A stretch of DNA of 64,000 bases from Luscinia megarhynchos (taxonomy: Eukaryota; Chordata; Aves; Passeriformes; Turdidae), in assembly GCA_034336665.1 (NCBI GenBank), contig CM067568.1, positions 36,374,770-36,438,769 of the forward strand. The letters run 5' to 3'. The notes below the pieces were generated by a model. The model was not told where the DNA came from. It saw only the letters and a program-made list of their open reading frames with translations, and searched no databases. Below are positions 12,901 to 27,900 of the stretch, piece after piece (position 1 is the first letter of the stretch; the number at the start of each line of letters is the position of its first letter). A program made the translations under genes and the position numbers.

Positions 12901-15900
12901 GAGTTGACCAAACACTCAGCCAAGTAAAGCTTTTAAACAGCTGCGGTTTCAACTATTCCTGTGCTCTCCCATTTCATCTCAATCATTTGCGGCACTTCCC
13001 TCTTCTAGAGGTCATCACACTGATATCAAAAGCTTGTGGAAGGGAACCCATGCCCACGTGTCAGGCTCTGGCACAAATCTAGCTCAAGCCCATCTTCAGT
13101 GGTAACTGATACCCAGACAGCAGGCTCCATGCAGGAGCAGCCAAGATGCAGGAACAACTTCAGGTCATTGCACCACAGGGCATTAACATCTTGGTTAACA
13201 CACCAAAACCTGCATTTTCATCTTCAACTACTACAGCAGAGTCTGCCAGAGCAGAATGATTTTATACACAGTGATTATCAGAGGGAGAGTATCAGTCTAC
13301 CAGGGTGTGTAGCAGTTGCAGCCCTGGAGGACCCTGGAATGCACTGCCCTGGCAAACCAGAGGTGAAACATAAAGCAGCCCCGCAAGTACAGAGCACAGC
13401 TCATCCTTAGTGTGCCACCCAGACAGGAAGTCTGAACAAGACAGCCACCTTGGGAAGGAGGAACAATGTTTACACATTTCTCTAAGATAAAAGTCCACTT
13501 CTGAATTGCAAAATGATTCTAAGGAATCTAGACCTGAGGGGTCACTGGAAAACAAACTGACTTTATGCACTTTGGATCCTCTCTCTCACCTCTGGAGCCT
13601 CATCAGAGGAAACCAAGTAAGGAATATATATCAAAGTCAAGCTATAATCCTGGTTTGGTTTAAATTTCTCTAGCAACCTTTTATTTCCAAATTTTACAGC
13701 ACAAATGCAAAAACCTGAGAATCACGATGTTTGCAACGTAAATCTTTACTATACTTTACTGAACAAGGTAATCCAGGTAAACTAGGCCTATATTGCTTTC
13801 GTGGAAACACTATAAGAAGAAGTAAACATATTTACAAGCTAGAACTAACTTCATGATATACTGGCCTCAATAATAGTATTCCCCCAGAAAGCTTGATCAT
13901 TTCTGCCCAAGTACAATTTGTCTCCGACTGCATCAGTATAAGCAGCACCACATAAACAAGATCACTGAAATAATCTATGTTAAATAAGCATGTACTTGAG
14001 AGTAAAATTTGCTTGCTAATTAATATATGTGGGAGTGCTAACTTTTTGTTCTTTTCCCCAAGATGTCCTTCTAAAGCATCCAGTCTTACAAAACAAGCAA
14101 GGGAGTTTGGAGTCGGGGTCTTACTGCAGTGTTGGGGTGGATGTGTTTGGTTTGTTAGCACAAAATCTTACACAAGACCAGAGACATAGTTTTAATTCTG
14201 AGACTTACCAAGAGGTGCTTTGAGAAACCTGCGCTCAATTCCCTGTTCTATCTGAAGCAGTGCAGATGCCAAGTAGTGGACCACGTTACTGACAGGCTGA
14301 GGAGTACTTGTGCTTGTTGATGCAGCGCTTGGAGCTTCGGTTTTTAACCCAACAAGTCTAGAAGAGAAACGTATTAAATTATCTTTGAAGTCTCTGAACT
14401 TAACACCAGAGACACTTGCAAATGTGTGCATCTACAGAAGCCTCTTATTTTAACCTTTATGGACATGGATTATGGACATGAACAGATACTACACAGATGT
14501 GATCAGCTGTCCTAGTTCTCATGCTTGTTCAGCTAGCCTAGTTTAATCTAGGTAAATCATCTTTAGGTAACAGTTATATAAATTGCAGGAAATGTGGCTA
14601 ATAAATTTCAAAACAATTAAGATTTCCAGAAAATTTAATGTCACATCCATCAGCTAGTTTATGACAGATTTCTGTGAAGAATATAGTCCCAAATAATTCT
14701 TCAGTGAAAACACTTCCAGTGGTAAAGTGTAGTCTTTTAGAACACGGCAACCTGGAGAAGTTCAACCACACAGATCCCTACAATTCAAAAGATTTCTGAA
14801 AATAAAATAAAACAATAAAAACAAAATAATTTTTCAATGTAAATCAAGACTTGTTAACTAGTATGTTCTCATCCATGGAGGATCTTTATAAAATACTAAT
14901 TTTTTATGTAAGAGTGGTTAGAAAACCTCCCAGACAATAAAAAAACCCCTAAAAAGCCCCTGAAACCAACCAACCAAACCTCACAAACAAACAAACAAAC
15001 CACCAAAGAGGCAGTTTTCCAATTAAACAGGACCAAAAGACTAAGTAATCATTTCAAAATGTAGTTAATCTTTCTGAAGCACAAACATTAAGTAATGTGT
15101 AGGAGAGCAGCTCACTACTGAAAATTCCATTTCTACTTGGGGTTTATAAAAAATTAACTAATTAAGACTGTCTGGATTGTGCTTTATTCTCGTGAATAAG
15201 CAATGCTTTTAGTTGTCCCTGTTCTTTTTCACACTTAAAAGCTGTTCATTATATTTTGCAGTCACACACATTTTGAGAGCCTGAAAGCAAACAGAAAGCT
15301 GCAGAGTTATTTACATTTCACTAGTCAAACTCCAAGGTCTTAATGAGATGTCACTTGCTCTGAGGTGGATAAAAAGCCCCACATCAAAAGCAATCTGTCA
15401 CATGATTTCAGAATCCCATAGTCTAATTTAATATGCAAGACTTTATTAGAGTAGACTTTATTCAGAAACTCTGAAGGAGTCAGTATCATATGTAAAAATA
15501 TTAAGCTACAAAGTTCTGTAGTTGAATTGAGAGTTGGCAACGGAACAAGTACCCAACATTAAGTGGAAACAGATAAATTTCAGCTTCTTGGCTAAAACAG
15601 AGGAATACTTCTATATTGTGGTTTTCAAGAAGCAAATGTCTGTAAATTGTGTGATTAATACAAAGAATGACCCCATCCATTTTGCAACTCTGATTCAAAG
15701 GATAGTCTTATAGGAAAACTTCTAACTCACAGTGATGAATGAGAATTGAAATAAAATGAGAAAAAAACTTGAAGAACTTTAAATTCCTAGCATCCAACAC
15801 AGCATGAATTAGTCCACTCAGAAATACAGCTTTTGTAGAAGCCTAACATCAGAAAGTGTCACAAAATACATAAGGTAAACAGTATGTTAGTACAATGATT

Positions 15901-18900
15901 GTCTCAAATGAATCTTTCTTTCTCAAGTATTTCAATATTCACACCCTATCAAGACATACAATTTTATATGCATTAACTACATTAAGGCAGACCTTTATTT
16001 CTGAGAAGTATGCAACTTCTGAGAATTAAGAATTTGGAAATCATCACCATTTCTGTGATTTCTGAAGTTTGATTTACAACAAGAACTGCTATCAGTCTCA
16101 AATGTTTAAAAACTAAACAAAACACCACAGAACACTTTACAGCTACAATACTGTAGAATTTGAGGTTTCCTTCCTTTTACTATGCAGCAGCTTGCTCCAC
16201 AGAAGTATCATTCCTAAAGCTGTAATATCACATCTCAGTTTTGCTTCTATACTTAAAGTTAATCCAGACCATGGCCTGTTGCCCTGGTGGGTCCTACTGT
16301 GACTCATGAGGTACACTGGCCAGTTCAACCAGAGATTTCTTACTATCAACATTTTTCCTTTTTAACACTCCTAGTCTTTGCAGAAATTGAAGTGGTTTTG
16401 GTTTTGTTGGTTTTGGTTTGTCTTTTTGGGAGGGTTTTTTGGTTTGTGTGAGGTTTTTTTGGTTGGGGGGATTTTTTTGGGGGGAGGTTCTTCTGGAAAA
16501 CAAGACATTAATTGCCAGTTTAATTACTTCAAAATGAACCCACATGTTCCTTCTTTGATAATTAATGTTTACTTTGAGCAGTGTAATATCTGAATATTGA
16601 AAGATGTAAAAATTGGCATCTTAGTCTTATATGGTATTAGAACAGCACACCTTAGAGACTATAAACCAAAGTAAAATATCACATTTTAAGATTTACAGTC
16701 TTAAAAAACACCATGTGGAAGAATCTGAGGGTAAAAACAACTTGAAGGTCAAAAAGCCCCCAGCCAAACAAAACCAGAGCACTGCTACACAACTCAGAGA
16801 GAACCATTATTTAAACTATAGCTCTTACCTGTCTTTCACAATAAACTTATCTTGATCATCAGTTTCCACTTCTTCAGATTCTTCATTCACAGTTTTAATA
16901 ATACCATTTTCTTTGTTTTCATCATTCAGAAACTCATATCGCCCATGTTCTAAGGCTGCCCTCCAAGCCTGTCTGTCTGTAACCTGAAGCAAACATACAA
17001 ATTTGAGGTTTCTAAAGAATCAAAGGACACAAACTTTTAGTACTCATTACTGTCTACATTTAATTATGCTTTTAGTAAAATCACTGCAAGAGTTCTCATT
17101 TAAGTTACAGACTTGATGGCACCACTATGTTCCTACATTCCAGCATTTACAAATACCTTAATAGCCCCCAATGTTCCTTGGTAGATCCTGTCTTCAATGT
17201 CCAAAAGAAAGTCCCTAAGTCTCAGTTCAAGCTGCTTCTCTGCAGATAGGTGAGATCCATCGTGGATATTCTGGATCCTTCCCCGTCCTATAGGAGGTCT
17301 GACGTCACTTTGAGGTTTTTCTGCAAGAACAGCAAGTAATTTGGTATTAGCAGATCTTCCTTTAAAGCAGCTGTTGGCAGAGGGAACAATAGTTCAAGAC
17401 AGAACAATACACGAATACATGGGTTCAAAATTCCCTTCTGGTAGCTAGGTGCCAACACCAACATCTGTGCCAACATCTGATTCAGCCAAGCAGGGTAATG
17501 ATGACTAATAGAAGATTGGCATCCACTCATAACAACACATGAGAGAAATCTTTGCTAATTTAAAAGTAGATCTTTTGTCTTAAAATTCTTTTGAAGGTAG
17601 TAGATAAGTAACACCAACTTTGCCCTAAGTGCAAGGAGGAAAAAAAGAGACAATAGTCACATTTCTATTATTTGATTGCTCTTAGTCTACAAAAGAACTC
17701 TTCAACTGTCTTTCCTGGCCTGTATCTTTATCATAGAAACACTTAAAATAAGCATGTGCAACTGAAAATCATAAAACCTAACCGAACAAGACAAGATAAA
17801 ATCTATTTTAAAAACCTAACCTTAAAACAAACCAAAAAGATAATATGATACAGGCACAGACAAGACTGACTGTGTCCTCTAATTAAAGGCAGGGAAAAAA
17901 GGAGCAAGACAACATGATAATTTATGAAAACAAGGTGCGAGCTGATGATGATGGGCTGTCAAGTAAAAACCTACTCCCAAGAGAACTCAAAAGTTCATGC
18001 AAAAACTCAAAAGCCACAGGAAAGAGCTGGAAGTTTGCCCAAATCCTAAATTAGTGCTTGCAAGTCTGCATAGGTGGTGAACACTCTTGTTCACAGGATT
18101 TACCTTAAAACCTTTGAGTACAGTGATAAGAAGGTACATGCAATCATTTAAGAGGTATTTAATAAATACAATAAAGGTGTTGCTAAGAAAGCACAGGATG
18201 AATTTCTAAGGTGCTCTCAATTGCTGAAACAATTCCCTGTAACTGAAAGTAATCATGCAAATACTCTCAAAACGTAGACTAGCAACTCTAATGCCTGGAT
18301 GTGGGAAACATCCTCTTTGGTTTAAAAGCAAAGAAGAAATGCAGTATTTTTTCTTGAGAAGAACTAGAAAAGCAGCAACTGCTTTTCAAATAATTAACAA
18401 GGAAAAGTTAGCGGATACTGGAATGTAATCAAGTAATAGAAAATTTTATTTCCATGCTCTTTTGAGCAGGAACTGGAAAAGGCAGAGGCACAGCCTACAG
18501 TGCAGGAGAATCCCTCTTGTCCTGCAAGTCATTTGAGTAAAAGCAATAGGGCAGCCTCTGGAGTCCTCAGCAGAAAAGCTCCCAACCAAGTGCATCTTCA
18601 TGTGGCTATCTATCCCTGCTTATCATACAGTGGTGTGGCACCATTGGTATCGACCACTGCATTTGAATTTTCCTCATCTCTATTAAAGCGAACTTCAAAG
18701 CTGTCTCTTTTTTTAAATGAAAATCAATGTTATTCTAACATTGAAAGAGAAAAAAAATAAATCTGTGACTCTGGCCATCGAGTTGCTTCAGATCAGAAAG
18801 CAACATACAAAATACAGATAAAGGTGCAGCGATTAAGAAAATAAGGAACCATATGTACAAACTCAAACATATCAGAAGATGATGGAGATTTTCTCACCAA

Positions 18901-21900
18901 AAAAAAAAAAAATAGAAAAAAGGCCTCAAAATAAAGCTTAATTACTATGCAAAACTCTATCCTGTGCTTGTTTCCACCAAAAGAAATGGTAGATCAGTTA
19001 TAAATTTAGCGTATCTGATGTGCTCACAGCGTGTCCTTAGTATATGCATGCCAGGAAAACAGAATTTGTGTCTGCTGTGAATAATTCTCCCTTCCCTCAA
19101 TATAGATAACCCCAAATTCTCAAGGTAATTTGTCATAATCAAAAACAAAATGCAATTTTTTAAACATGACCCTAGGGAGTCTCACTTTGCTAACACTGTC
19201 TGCCCACCAACACGCCATAAACAAGCCAGCTGTAATCCTGTACGTGCAGAACTTTATCAGTGATTGGAGCCAATGCCTTACCAATAAATGGCAAAATATT
19301 TGGCTAGGAGAAAAAGGAAAAACCCCCAAATCCTAGTTCTAGGATTGTTTTCAGTACACTCCTATGTTTAAAAACCCATAAAAACATCTGCTTTCCTGCT
19401 GTTTCCTTCTGTACTGAGTGTCTGCCAAAGGAAGAGAAGGGAAAAAACCCCAGAAAAGAGTAATATCACTAAATGCCACTGCACTGATGTTAATTCCACG
19501 TACCTACCAACACAGCTACACAGCTTTTTAGTATGTATTAATTTTTATCCCGCAGTTAATCTTTTTCCAAAGCTAAAATTACTTCCTAAAGTTGTCTGTT
19601 TAAAAGCCAGTCCTGGTTTACTAAGCAGTAAGATCACAGAAAAATTACTGCTTCTTTTTTAGCATGAAGCACCAGAATATACCACAAAGGTCTGTCAAGC
19701 AGGAAGAACAAAAAAAAAAAAAAGGAAAAAACCAAACACATTTTCTATCAGGTGAAAAAAAGCTTAAAAATAATTCTTAGATCTTAGAAAATACAGTTAA
19801 ATTAGAACTAGAGATTTGTATAATATTATATTATAGAAATTATAATATTATATAGAAGTTTCATCAGTAGAAGCAAATTAAGACCAAGGATCCTTCATTT
19901 ACCTGGAATATGGAATTTCTCCACTTGAAAACTGCTTAGTTGTTCATATATTCTACTTTTCTCTTGTAAAAGAGTTTCTTTTAAGGCACTCTCCCTGTGT
20001 CCTCGGGAATTGAGAGCCTCTAGGAGTTGGTCCAGTTGTTCCCGAGAACTGTAAAAGCACCAACGGTTTGGTTTGTATACTGGCCTTGGCACCTCTACGA
20101 CAACACTGGTGTGTGAATCTTGGTCAATATTGGAGGTAGATTCAGAGGATTTCAAAGACTCTCCAGTTTTACTGAATACCTGAGGTTCATTTGTGCAAGA
20201 CTGTCCACTATTCTGAAAGGAAGAGGTTCGAGGCAACAACATGTCTTCAGTGAGACCAGAATAGTCCTCCTCTACGAACAATCCAGGAACAGAAGGGAAA
20301 ATCCAGTAGCGGCGGTACAGACGGTCACGACCTAACGGGGTGATATTTGTGCAGGCTGTTGCATTCTGAATCTTTTCTAACAGTTCCTTCTCTTTCTTTT
20401 GTTGTTCCTGTTTTAAAGCTTCTTCATCTTCAGCAGTAAGAGGTTCGCTCTTTTCACAAGTGGTCTCTTCTTGTCTTGTAAATTCTTTATATCCATTTTG
20501 CCCTCTCCTTCCTAGAAAGTCAAAAGAAGTATGATAGCAAGTAATTTACAATTTTTAACCAAAAACTCAAGTAGAGGGCAGGTTTTAGTTCTGTCCCTTT
20601 CTGGTTATCCAAACTTACACTGTCAAAGACCATCAGCTCAGTAAAATGACAGTATTGGTTTTATTAAAGAAAAACTCAAGTGATTAACCCTCATTCCCTT
20701 GAATAATGGGTAGCCGCTTTAAATACACCCTGCAGAAACTAGACTAAATCTCATTTACTGAGCCTGTCATCTTCAACATCATAGAAAAAGAACCAAAATG
20801 TTAAGAATGAATCTACTGAATCCAAGCTATGATTCCGATTTATCAAACTGATGATCTTAAACCCCCAAAAGTCTCAAAAATGACCAGAATCCCTACATAG
20901 CAGCTTTTATGGCAAACTCAGGTATCTTACTTGATCACCTTAATTTTTAAATGTATTTACTATTATTTTCTCCCCTCAATTTGTACCAGCTGAAAACATT
21001 TCAGTTCACATCTTTAGTTTACCAAAGTATTATGTCCTGGTAGTCATCTAGACCAGTATGGCTCATAATTGATGCATGCAACCTGAAAGGTGCTGTCAAC
21101 ACTCAAGTTCTACATGTTTCCAGTGTGACTTTCAGCTCCCTAGTTGTAAGGAATGAAATAATAACACTTGTTTGTCATCCAGTCACAACGTCTCAAACAC
21201 AGGTATTTGACAAACCTGAAATATCTGTTTAGAATCTCATTGCTTTGCCATCATGACAAGCCTGTAACAAACATGTAAATGTGTATAACTGAATGACTTG
21301 GAATTTCCATCCCAGATACAAGTTTGCAACTTAAGTCCACAACCATCCAGGACTTTCACTGGCACAGACACCAGCACAAAGACACAGATGAGCCCAAAAG
21401 CCATCAACATTTCATCCTCCTGCAGTGACATCTATGTTTAGTTAGGAATAGCAGGCTGCACCATTTACTGCACTGCAGTTCCTACTAGCACACTGCTGAG
21501 GAAATTAAATCTAGGCATAAGTCCGGTTTTATTCTTGTAGAGGAGGCATGCTGCTTCATTAACAAAGGCAAACTACACCCAAATGCTTGATGTAACTGGT
21601 ATTTCAGAAGAAAATGTTAGTTTTGCAGTTTATTAAAAAAAAAAATAAAACAAACCGATACCATCTCCTATTAGATGAAACTCCTACAACTCTTTACGAG
21701 GTCAAGTACTTGTAATGAGTTGTTAGGCAACACCATAACATGTCTTAGACAAAATAGGAATCCACATAGCACGTATGGAAGACAAGAAGAAACAGAGGTA
21801 TGAAAGAACATGCAGCTGACCATAAGAACTACACCAGGCTGGCTCTATGTACTTAATACCCCATTAGGATCATGTTCAAGTGTGATTTTTTTTTCCTTAA

Positions 21901-24900
21901 AAGAAAATTACAGCAAAGATTGATATTTTTACTATAAAACACAAGAACTTGCCAGGTGCATGCATGCAGGTGCACAGGTACACACAGATTCATTATAGCA
22001 TTACCTCTCCGCCGTTTTCTGTTTGGTCCCAGCTCTTCTTCATCCTCTGTGACTGTGTCCATGTCTTGCTCTTTACGTTCCATCTCTTTGCTTTCTGTAC
22101 TAGTATCAAGGTCCTCCCGTTCCTCCTCCCTGACATAGCAAAATAAACAAAAGGTGACTAACCAACCATGCAATATGAGCTGAATGATAAAAAAATGCAC
22201 AATAAAATATGGCATCTTTGACACAAAGAGTCTTTTTATCTCCCAAATACTTAACTAGTAAAATACCTATAATGCTCTTAAAAAATAAACTGTAAATAAC
22301 AGACTATATTAAAGCCCAAAAGAAACCAAATAAACTGTAAATGTAAGGTTCTATATTAAAGACTAAAACCTGCTCTTTGGTACCTACACTTTCATTTGAA
22401 GAGTATTATTATCATTAGATCATTTTTGGACACATCTTAGTATAGTTCTGTTGCCATAATTTTTTTTCATGTCTTTTTTCAAGTTTCCTTCCCAAAATGT
22501 ATATACCATTCTGTAAAATGCTTGTTACATATTTTTGCCTCATCTAGCAAATACAATTAATACCCTATAGAAACAGAGGCAGTTTTTACAAGGTAACTTT
22601 TTAACCAATTCTGTATCACTATGAAGAAAAATAAAATCAACATTAAGGACAATATACTTAAAATATACCTTTGTATATGATCAAGTCAATTAAACTACAC
22701 ATGTGAGGTCTGGCCATGGAGCTGAAAAGTGCTACAAGATAAACATCACAGTAATACTATGTATCATACCCAACAGATATTTCTACAGCAGAAATTCTTT
22801 GCTCCTCTTCCTTCAGCTTTTCTTGTTTCTCTTTCATTTTTAACTCTTGTTCTTTTAACCTTTCTTCTCTTCTCTTACGTATCCTAATAGTAAGAAGGAT
22901 ATAGAAAACCAGCTGCAGTTAATCTACTATCTGGTCTGTCCACATCTTTTTTCTTTTATACTAAAACATCATACAAAAATAGCAACAACACAGGAGAACA
23001 ACAACATTTAGCACAACTAAGTTTCACTTCTGTCTACTGTTCCAGGAAACCAGCACAGAACAGAAGCATTACTATTGTTCCTTATATGCCTTTTGCAACC
23101 AAGGGATTAATCTCAACGGTAGCACCACAATTTAGTTTTCCATATCCTAGCTCTACCTTGCTGCTGCTGCCTCTCGTTCTTTGCGGTGCTGCTCTGCCTT
23201 TAGCTCCCGGAACTCCTGCTTTGCTTGTCGTAGCACATCAACAGAATCCTCAATGAAATCCCGAGTGGAGACGAGAGTCAGAAGTTTCCCACAGAGAGCA
23301 TGAAGGATCTTCATCTTTTCTCCTAATAAAATTTGGACCAACGTTTATATTTCACTATGCAATTGACAGTAAGCTTATCTCTTACAGACTCCAAACTGGA
23401 TTTGTTCTCACTTAAGAACAAGTGAACAAACATCTGTAGTGCACTAGGTGCAATTGCAGAGACATTTCCTGAAAGTGTATCTGCTTGGCTGAGAGACATG
23501 AACTTTTAATTTACTAGCTTTTACCACCAAATTAAGCAGTAAAATGCAGTATTACGGTCAAAATAGAGATAAAGGAACAGTAGATAAAATTTTTTCTCCA
23601 TTTCCAAATAATGAACAAAGGATCCAAATACAAATGGGGGGGCGGGGAAAAGCAGAGGCTGAATCAAATACCCCAGTGCTTCTTCCACAGAGATCCCCTT
23701 ATGCAAGAAACACTAGCAATTTTTAAAATGACATGAAAAAAAAAGCTACTCAGGAGTAATGAGACTGCCTAGCTCTGCAATCTGATGTGGTGAGATGTGC
23801 TTGTGGGGACTGGAGCATAGACCATATGACCCCAGAAATTCTTTCCAAACTCAATTATTCTATGATACAGTAAATTTTGACCACTATTAGTCTGAAGCAG
23901 TTGCAAAACTGATCACTTATTGAGCAATCTAATAATCTCTAACATGTGCTGTCTTTTATTACCTGGCAACAAATCATATACTGAGGTACTTGAAAGTTTC
24001 TTCAAGAGACCAGGATTACTTAATCTCAGCTCCATGCAAGCATCATCAGTAGTATCAAACCCTCCTCGTTTCTGGTAACGGTATTTTGCATTGGCTGATG
24101 TTATATCAGCACCTGATGCTAGAATGTGAAGTCTGAGAATCTCAGAAAGAGTGCAGCTATCAAGATCCAAGTTTTTCAAATTGCATCCTACAGTTGAGGA
24201 GAACAAACAGTTATTTTATACAGACATTTGAATGTACATAAATATAAAAATAGTGCTTTAAAATACAGAGCAAAATAATAACAGTAATAAAACAATAAGT
24301 GAAACCCACACATACCCTGATGCAACTGGGGCCATGCAGCTGCCAAAGTTGCAACTGCAGACAGTGCAGATTTTGTGGGGTCTGAATCTTCATCCAAAGC
24401 CTCTGTTAAATCTTTAAGGAAATAAACACTTTATTCTAGTGCAAATTAAAATTTGTACTGTGGAGGGGAGGAAAGGAAGCTGTGTTTTGAGAGTTGCAGA
24501 CAAAGCGAAAAGAGGGATGGTATTTACAGATGCATCAATGTATTCAAAACTCAATTCAACAGCCAAACAAAAATTTACAGACCTTTCAAAGCAACTAAAA
24601 TAATCCAACTAAAAGCTAAGGACATGCACCACATGCTATATATAGGGAGAATACCAAGTAAGCTGTTAAAGCAACCGCAACACACAGAACATGCACAATG
24701 GCAACATAAAAGGCAGCAAGAACAAATCCAGGAACACGCTTGAAAGCGCAGACAAGTAGCAATGCAAGAACACCTGTATTTCCTTTCCTCAAATGAACTG
24801 TTTTTCTTATCATAATTCTGTTTTTAGGAAGCATAGCTCAAACCAACCATGTATGTTGATACTGGCTATAACCATTCACTTTACACTTTCTATCTGTAAC

Positions 24901-27900
24901 TCACAGCCTCTTCTGCACAAACACAATTACTAAGACAATACAAATAAATCATATTTCACCAAATCAAGCACCTGCACTGAATGATCACCATACATAAGCA
25001 AACTGACCAGGAAAAGCAGGGAAGTGAAAGGGAGAAATAGCAAGTTCTTGTTTCTTAAACAAAGGTTTCCTCAGCACTTACAGGTATTTCTCCAGAGGGT
25101 TGGCAGAGTATTTTCAGCACTGTATGCTGTTTCAACAATTTCACTTTATTCAAATCCAAATTATTATGCAGTTAAAGTCACCAGGCCAAAATAAAACCAC
25201 AAATACAAACAATACAAACAATACATAAAATGCAAATCCACAAGAATCCTTCCTCTACAATGCTTAATGTTGCTTGAAAACTGTCATCCAGACACTGCAA
25301 AATGAATCTCTGCACCTCCCCTCTCACTTTAACTACATAACACACTTTGAGAAAGTACTGTACACCCCCAAAACCACATATCCATGGTGTTCCCTGTTGC
25401 AGAAACGCTGCCTGTACAGAATTTAACTGAGCAAACATGCTGACTACTGCTAGTTTGGTTAGCCAGAATTACAAAGCCCAGACTACGTAATTCGTTTATG
25501 GGAAAGAAGACGTCTAAACAAGAGTGACGAGAAAAGAAAGTTCTGAGGAAAGTAAAACATAATAAATGAAGTGTCTTACCCACAACTCTGCTAAACTAGA
25601 AACAAAATGGGCAACTTTTGCAATAGTCAGCCCCACGATGTCAAATTAAAATATGAAAGTTTACATTATGTTTTTTCTGATCAGCCACGTGAATAATATA
25701 GAATCTAATCAACTATTCTATGGTTACCTGATAATGGAATCCTTGCTTGTATTGCCAAGGCAATACTCTCAGTAGTTAATAAATACAGTTTAATTGCTAA
25801 ATTCCACTGTAATTAAAATGCAGTCTAAATTTATTAACGCTGTCTCAAATCTATAACTTTATTCAATTAACAAGAGCAGCCTCTGTTATTGAAGACAGTG
25901 CCCATGCTTTTATATAAAGATAATTTATAGACTGGACATAAATCTTAAGCACGAAAATAAACCATCTTCAAGGGAGGAATTAAAGGAACCTTCATGCAAC
26001 TCACACATCTGGCTTGCAGGGGTACCACAGAATTAATCTGATCTCACACATGGAGTGCTCTTATCTACCTACCTTTAATGAAATAAAGGCTAGTAGGATG
26101 GATCAAAACTTCTCCCTTAGTCAGCAAATTTGGCAGTCCATCAACACAAGACCGCAAATTTGTAAGAAAGCCTGCACTTCCCTCTGATCAAAGGTTAGTA
26201 CACACCAAATGCCTCAAAGTGGGGGCAACATCAGCTTTAGAGCAAAGACCAAAGTCAGAGTGACTCTGAGAATCTTTACTGAAAGAACACACATGGTATT
26301 ATCCAAGAGCTCTGGATATATAATTTCAAGTCTTGAAGGACAATGAATATTCAATTCTCCATTACAGTTGTGCTGGAGAGTTTTAGTTTTTAATCTAGTT
26401 AGGTACAGATTTTTTATAGATACAAATATCTTTGAGAAGACTTAGAAAAATTACTTGTTTCCTGACCCTCAGGAGAAACATGTAACAGTGCTGGAGGAAG
26501 AAGAGGAAGGTAAAGATGCTTCCTGCACCTCCGAAACACAAGCAATGCTGTTAAAAGCTTATTATGCTTTGCAGGACACAATTGTAGTAACAATGAGCTT
26601 CCCTTTTCTCTATTCCCCCAGACCCTGCGGTCCATGCCCAGTTTAAGCTTCAATTTAAGATAGAAGGGAAAAAACAAGCCCATTTACATACAATATCCAT
26701 GCATAATAAGACAAGGTTAAACAAAGGAATGCCACAAATCATGCAGCTTAAAGTTAATTCCAGTGCAATTTCAGCTTTTCAGCAGTAAAATTAAAGATCT
26801 GACCTTTGGTCTCAGCATCAGCTATTTGATCTTTGGCCACTTCCTCTTCCTCTTCGGCCATTGCCTGAAAGATGGCAGTCAGGAAGAAAAACAGCAATTC
26901 ACATAGTGGGCCTTCAGTGTCATTTCCTACAAGAGCTTCCTCTAAAACCTCTGTGAATAAAGTTTAAGAAGCGTCACTTTTGCCGCAAAGTTGGAAAAAA
27001 AATTATGTACTGAAGAATGAAAACATTTCTTTTCCTTCAGGTATGATAATTAAATTACGTTTCCATAATTTACTGCATATATTCCTATTGTGATGGTGCC
27101 AGAAAGAGTGCTGAATAAACATTGTTCTCTTAATACATAATTGCAAGAAAAAACTACAAGTAGATATTTTGATAAGCAGAATAACAACTTGTACACCAAA
27201 ATTAATTTTGATTTTACAAGTCGCTTGGAATTGACCATGAACTGAAAACTGGATTGATTGGCCAGTGTTAGTACTGACAGATTAAAGCCACACAGAAGAT
27301 TCTGTAGCAGTGGTACTTGTGTGCACTTAAGATGCTTGGTTGTTTGGTAAAAGGGAAACCACCAAAATAGGGCACCTTGCCACATAAACCACAACTTGCC
27401 TAAAGTCACTCCTTCAGGAAATTCATCTTGAAGATCAAAAAGTTCCCCAAAAGCATGTAAAAACTCCAAAACCATCAGAGCATCACCAAAGATCTCAGGA
27501 GGAAGTCTTGTCTTCACTGGCATTGGAATGGGAAGTTCCTGCAAACCAAATGGGACCACTTAATACAGTATTTGATTTGTGCATAGTACACAAATTATCA
27601 AAACCAGAGAGTTTATTATTCTAAGGGATGTATTCATTGAGTTTCTCTACATTTTACTAAAAGGAGTCCCACAGGACATATATCATCAGCTATCATGGTA
27701 ACCCTGGTGACAGTACTAACTTTGGAAACCAAAGAGCATGCAACTTGAAGGTAAAATTTTTGAGAAAGAAGTTTACTCATGTCCATGAAGTTTGGTATCT
27801 TTATTAAATTAAGTTAATCCCACTACAAGTTAAGAACATTGGCTGTCAAGATTTTTCCTTTATACCTGTATTTCACAAGAGTTTTGAATTTTAGTTTCCT

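Larger units (their letters stand above)
7109..14208 (-). other. BAZ1A intron 20
   Basis: 7,100 nt with a GTAAGT donor. It contains an A run (about 9497-9510), a T run (about 10475-10487) and two possible remnants of ancient MIR/L2-like repeats (8975-9030 and 10690-10790), listed separately. The stretches 11160-11440 and 13030-13460 are less AT-rich than their surroundings, but I recognise no repeat or exon there. No gene seen. Confidence 0.85.
14358..16828 (-). other. BAZ1A intron 19
   Basis: 2,471 nt. It holds an (AAAC)n run (14964-15003) and a G/T-only tract (16392-16489). Otherwise AT-rich with nothing recognised. Confidence 0.87.

Noticed and set aside
17940..17955. TGATGATGATGG as a possible C box of an intronic C/D snoRNA
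   Set aside because: No D box at suitable distance and no terminal stem.
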